From an uncultured bacterium (lineage in GTDB: Bacteria; Patescibacteriota; Dojkabacteria; SC72), in NCBI GenBank assembly GCA_938015795.1, contig CALLXA010000023.1, positions 1 through 5,742 on the forward strand: DNA of 5,742 bases, read 5' to 3'. The position numbers and the translations under genes were made by a program. This document shows, one piece after another, positions 4,954-5,742 of the stretch. Under the pieces are notes generated by a model. That model was given only the letters and a program-made list of their open reading frames with translations. It was not told the DNA's origin and searched no databases. Position 1 is the stretch's first letter. Every line of letters begins with the position of its first letter.

Positions 4954-4982
4954 TAGGCAATATATTTAATTCCTAGTATAAT
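4954..4982 (+). promoter_or_regulatory. Promoter of the tsaC-tsaE gene, leaderless
   Basis: A perfect TATAAT (4977-4982) is preceded after 17 nt by TAGGCA (4954-4959, 4/6 to -35). Only 6 nt separate the -10 box from ATG 4989, so transcription should begin at or next to the A of the start codon. There is no room for a Shine-Dalgarno. The -10 lies within the palindrome TATAATTATA (4977-4986), which reads as a -10 box on both strands. Confidence 0.6.
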
Positions 4983-4988
4983 TATACC

Positions 4989-5742
4989 ATGCAGAAATTA
5001 ACAGTAACTGAAAACAACTGGAAAGAAGTAATAGAGAAAACAGTACAAACCTTAAAAAAAGGTGGAGTAATTGTATATCCAACAGAAACCTGTTATGGAC
5101 TTGGAGTAGATGCAACAAATCAAGAAGCTTTGATTAAAATAGGTAAATACAAAAAATACAGAGGATCTAAACCAATATCAATAGCTGTCTCAAGCAAAGA
5201 AATGGCTAAGAAATATGTAAATATAAATGAAATGGCAGAAAATCTTTACAACAACTATCTACCCGGACCAATAACTGTAATATCTAAAAGCTTAGGAATT
5301 TTACAACCACCAGTAGTATCCTTGCAAGGTACTACAGGTGTAAGATACCCTGATTATAAATTCACATTGAAACTGATTGAATCATTCGGGAAACCAATAA
5401 CTGCAACATCTGCAAATGTATCATACAAATCAGCACCATACAGTATTGAACAGTTAATAAAAGATTTGCCTAAAAAAAGTTTAGACCTAATTGATCTAAT
5501 AATCGATGTTGGACAATTACCAAAAAATCAACCCTCTACAGTACTAGATACAACAGTAAATCAACTATCTGTACTTAGAGAGGGTAAACAAAAATTTGAA
5601 GATGCATTGATAAAAAACAAGAAAATTGAAGAGATAAAAACTAAAACAGCTAAAGAAACAATTGAATATGGTAAACAATTTGCAGAGAAATATTTAAAAG
5701 AAGATATCCCAATAGTAATTGCTTTAAGTGGAGAATTAGGAG
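4989..5742 (+). CDS. tsaC: TsaC (YrdC/Sua5) threonylcarbamoyl-AMP synthase fused to TsaE, 3' partial
   Basis: 251 codons are visible with no stop, running off the window. Residues about 10-200 are a YrdC domain, which makes threonylcarbamoyl-AMP from Thr, bicarbonate and ATP for t6A37 modification of ANN-decoding tRNAs. Motifs: GGVIVYPTETCYGLG (25-39), KKYRGSKPI (55-63) with the Lys/Arg/Lys binding set, LPGPITVI (91-98), GVRYPD (117-122), TATSANVS (138-145), STVLD (183-187) and LREG (196-199). After a Lys-rich linker (200-217), KTAKETIEYGKQFAEKYL (219-236) and IPIVIALSGELG (240-251) match the start of TsaE, whose Walker A normally continues GAGKT. TsaE is the ATPase of the TsaB-TsaD-TsaE complex that uses the TsaC product. 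TsaC is normally a separate protein, so this is a fusion of two steps of one pathway. The start at 4989 fits the leaderless promoter and the domain beginning. Confidence 0.9.
   Translation, partial: MQKLTVTENNWKEVIEKTVQTLKKGGVIVYPTETCYGLGVDATNQEALIKIGKYKKYRGSKPISIAVSSKEMAKKYVNINEMAENLYNNYLPGPITVISKSLGILQPPVVSLQGTTGVRYPDYKFTLKLIESFGKPITATSANVSYKSAPYSIEQLIKDLPKKSLDLIDLIIDVGQLPKNQPSTVLDTTVNQLSVLREGKQKFEDALIKNKKIEEIKTKTAKETIEYGKQFAEKYLKEDIPIVIALSGELG

Noticed and set aside
48..5742. CRISPR array, rRNA, toxin-antitoxin or defence gene
   Set aside because: No spaced repeat series, no rRNA sequence and no recognisable toxin, nuclease or defence domain; the small ORFs are unknown and cannot be assigned to such a system.

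Overview
The window is AT-rich (roughly 30% GC by eye) bacterial DNA with the standard genetic code. UGA is used as a genuine stop: the 1704 ORF ends TGA-TAA and the recombinase ends in TGA. The AT bias, near-absence of Shine-Dalgarno sequences before chromosomal starts, one apparently leaderless gene and fused housekeeping genes would fit a small-genome lineage such as the Candidate Phyla Radiation. That placement is inference and there is no marker here to prove it. Bases 1-47 are not biological: they match the 3' 47 nt of the Illumina TruSeq universal adapter, so the real sequence starts near base 48 and the first gene may be cut.

Left half (about 48-3593): an accessory module, read as the recombinase-proximal part of a small integrated element. 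In order it holds an unrecognised helical 88-aa protein, a DUF5659-like small protein, a 59-aa protein, a replication-initiator-like winged-helix protein, an AT-rich region with two pairs of 11-bp-period direct repeats, a short hypothetical ORF containing a minus-strand terminator-like hairpin, and a 547-aa large serine recombinase. All genes point right. The three genes from 434 to 1623 overlap each other and look like one operon.

Junction (3544-3628): the last 13 codons and the stop of the recombinase lie antisense inside the 3' half of a complete tRNA-Asp(GTC) gene on the minus strand. A 17-bp near-perfect palindrome sits exactly at the tRNA 3' end. This is the signature of an element attached at a tRNA 3' end, with the recombinase gene next to the attachment site. 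The second attachment site is not in the window.

Right half (3629-5742): chromosomal-looking genes. The tRNA-Asp promoter (minus) and a GGDEF diguanylate cyclase promoter (plus) overlap back to back. The cyclase has a PAS-like N-terminus, an intact GGDEF motif and an RxxD inhibitory site. It converges on a thioredoxin gene with a 17-bp tail-to-tail overlap. Diverging from thioredoxin is a gene encoding the YrdC/TsaC threonylcarbamoyl-AMP synthase fused in frame to the start of TsaE, running off the window at the Walker A motif. It has a perfect -10 box placed so that transcription should start on the ATG itself.

The most interesting points are the serine recombinase/tRNA-Asp junction with its dyad, the iteron-like repeats beside a Rep-like gene (suggesting that the element may replicate), and the TsaC-TsaE fusion read from a probable leaderless transcript.
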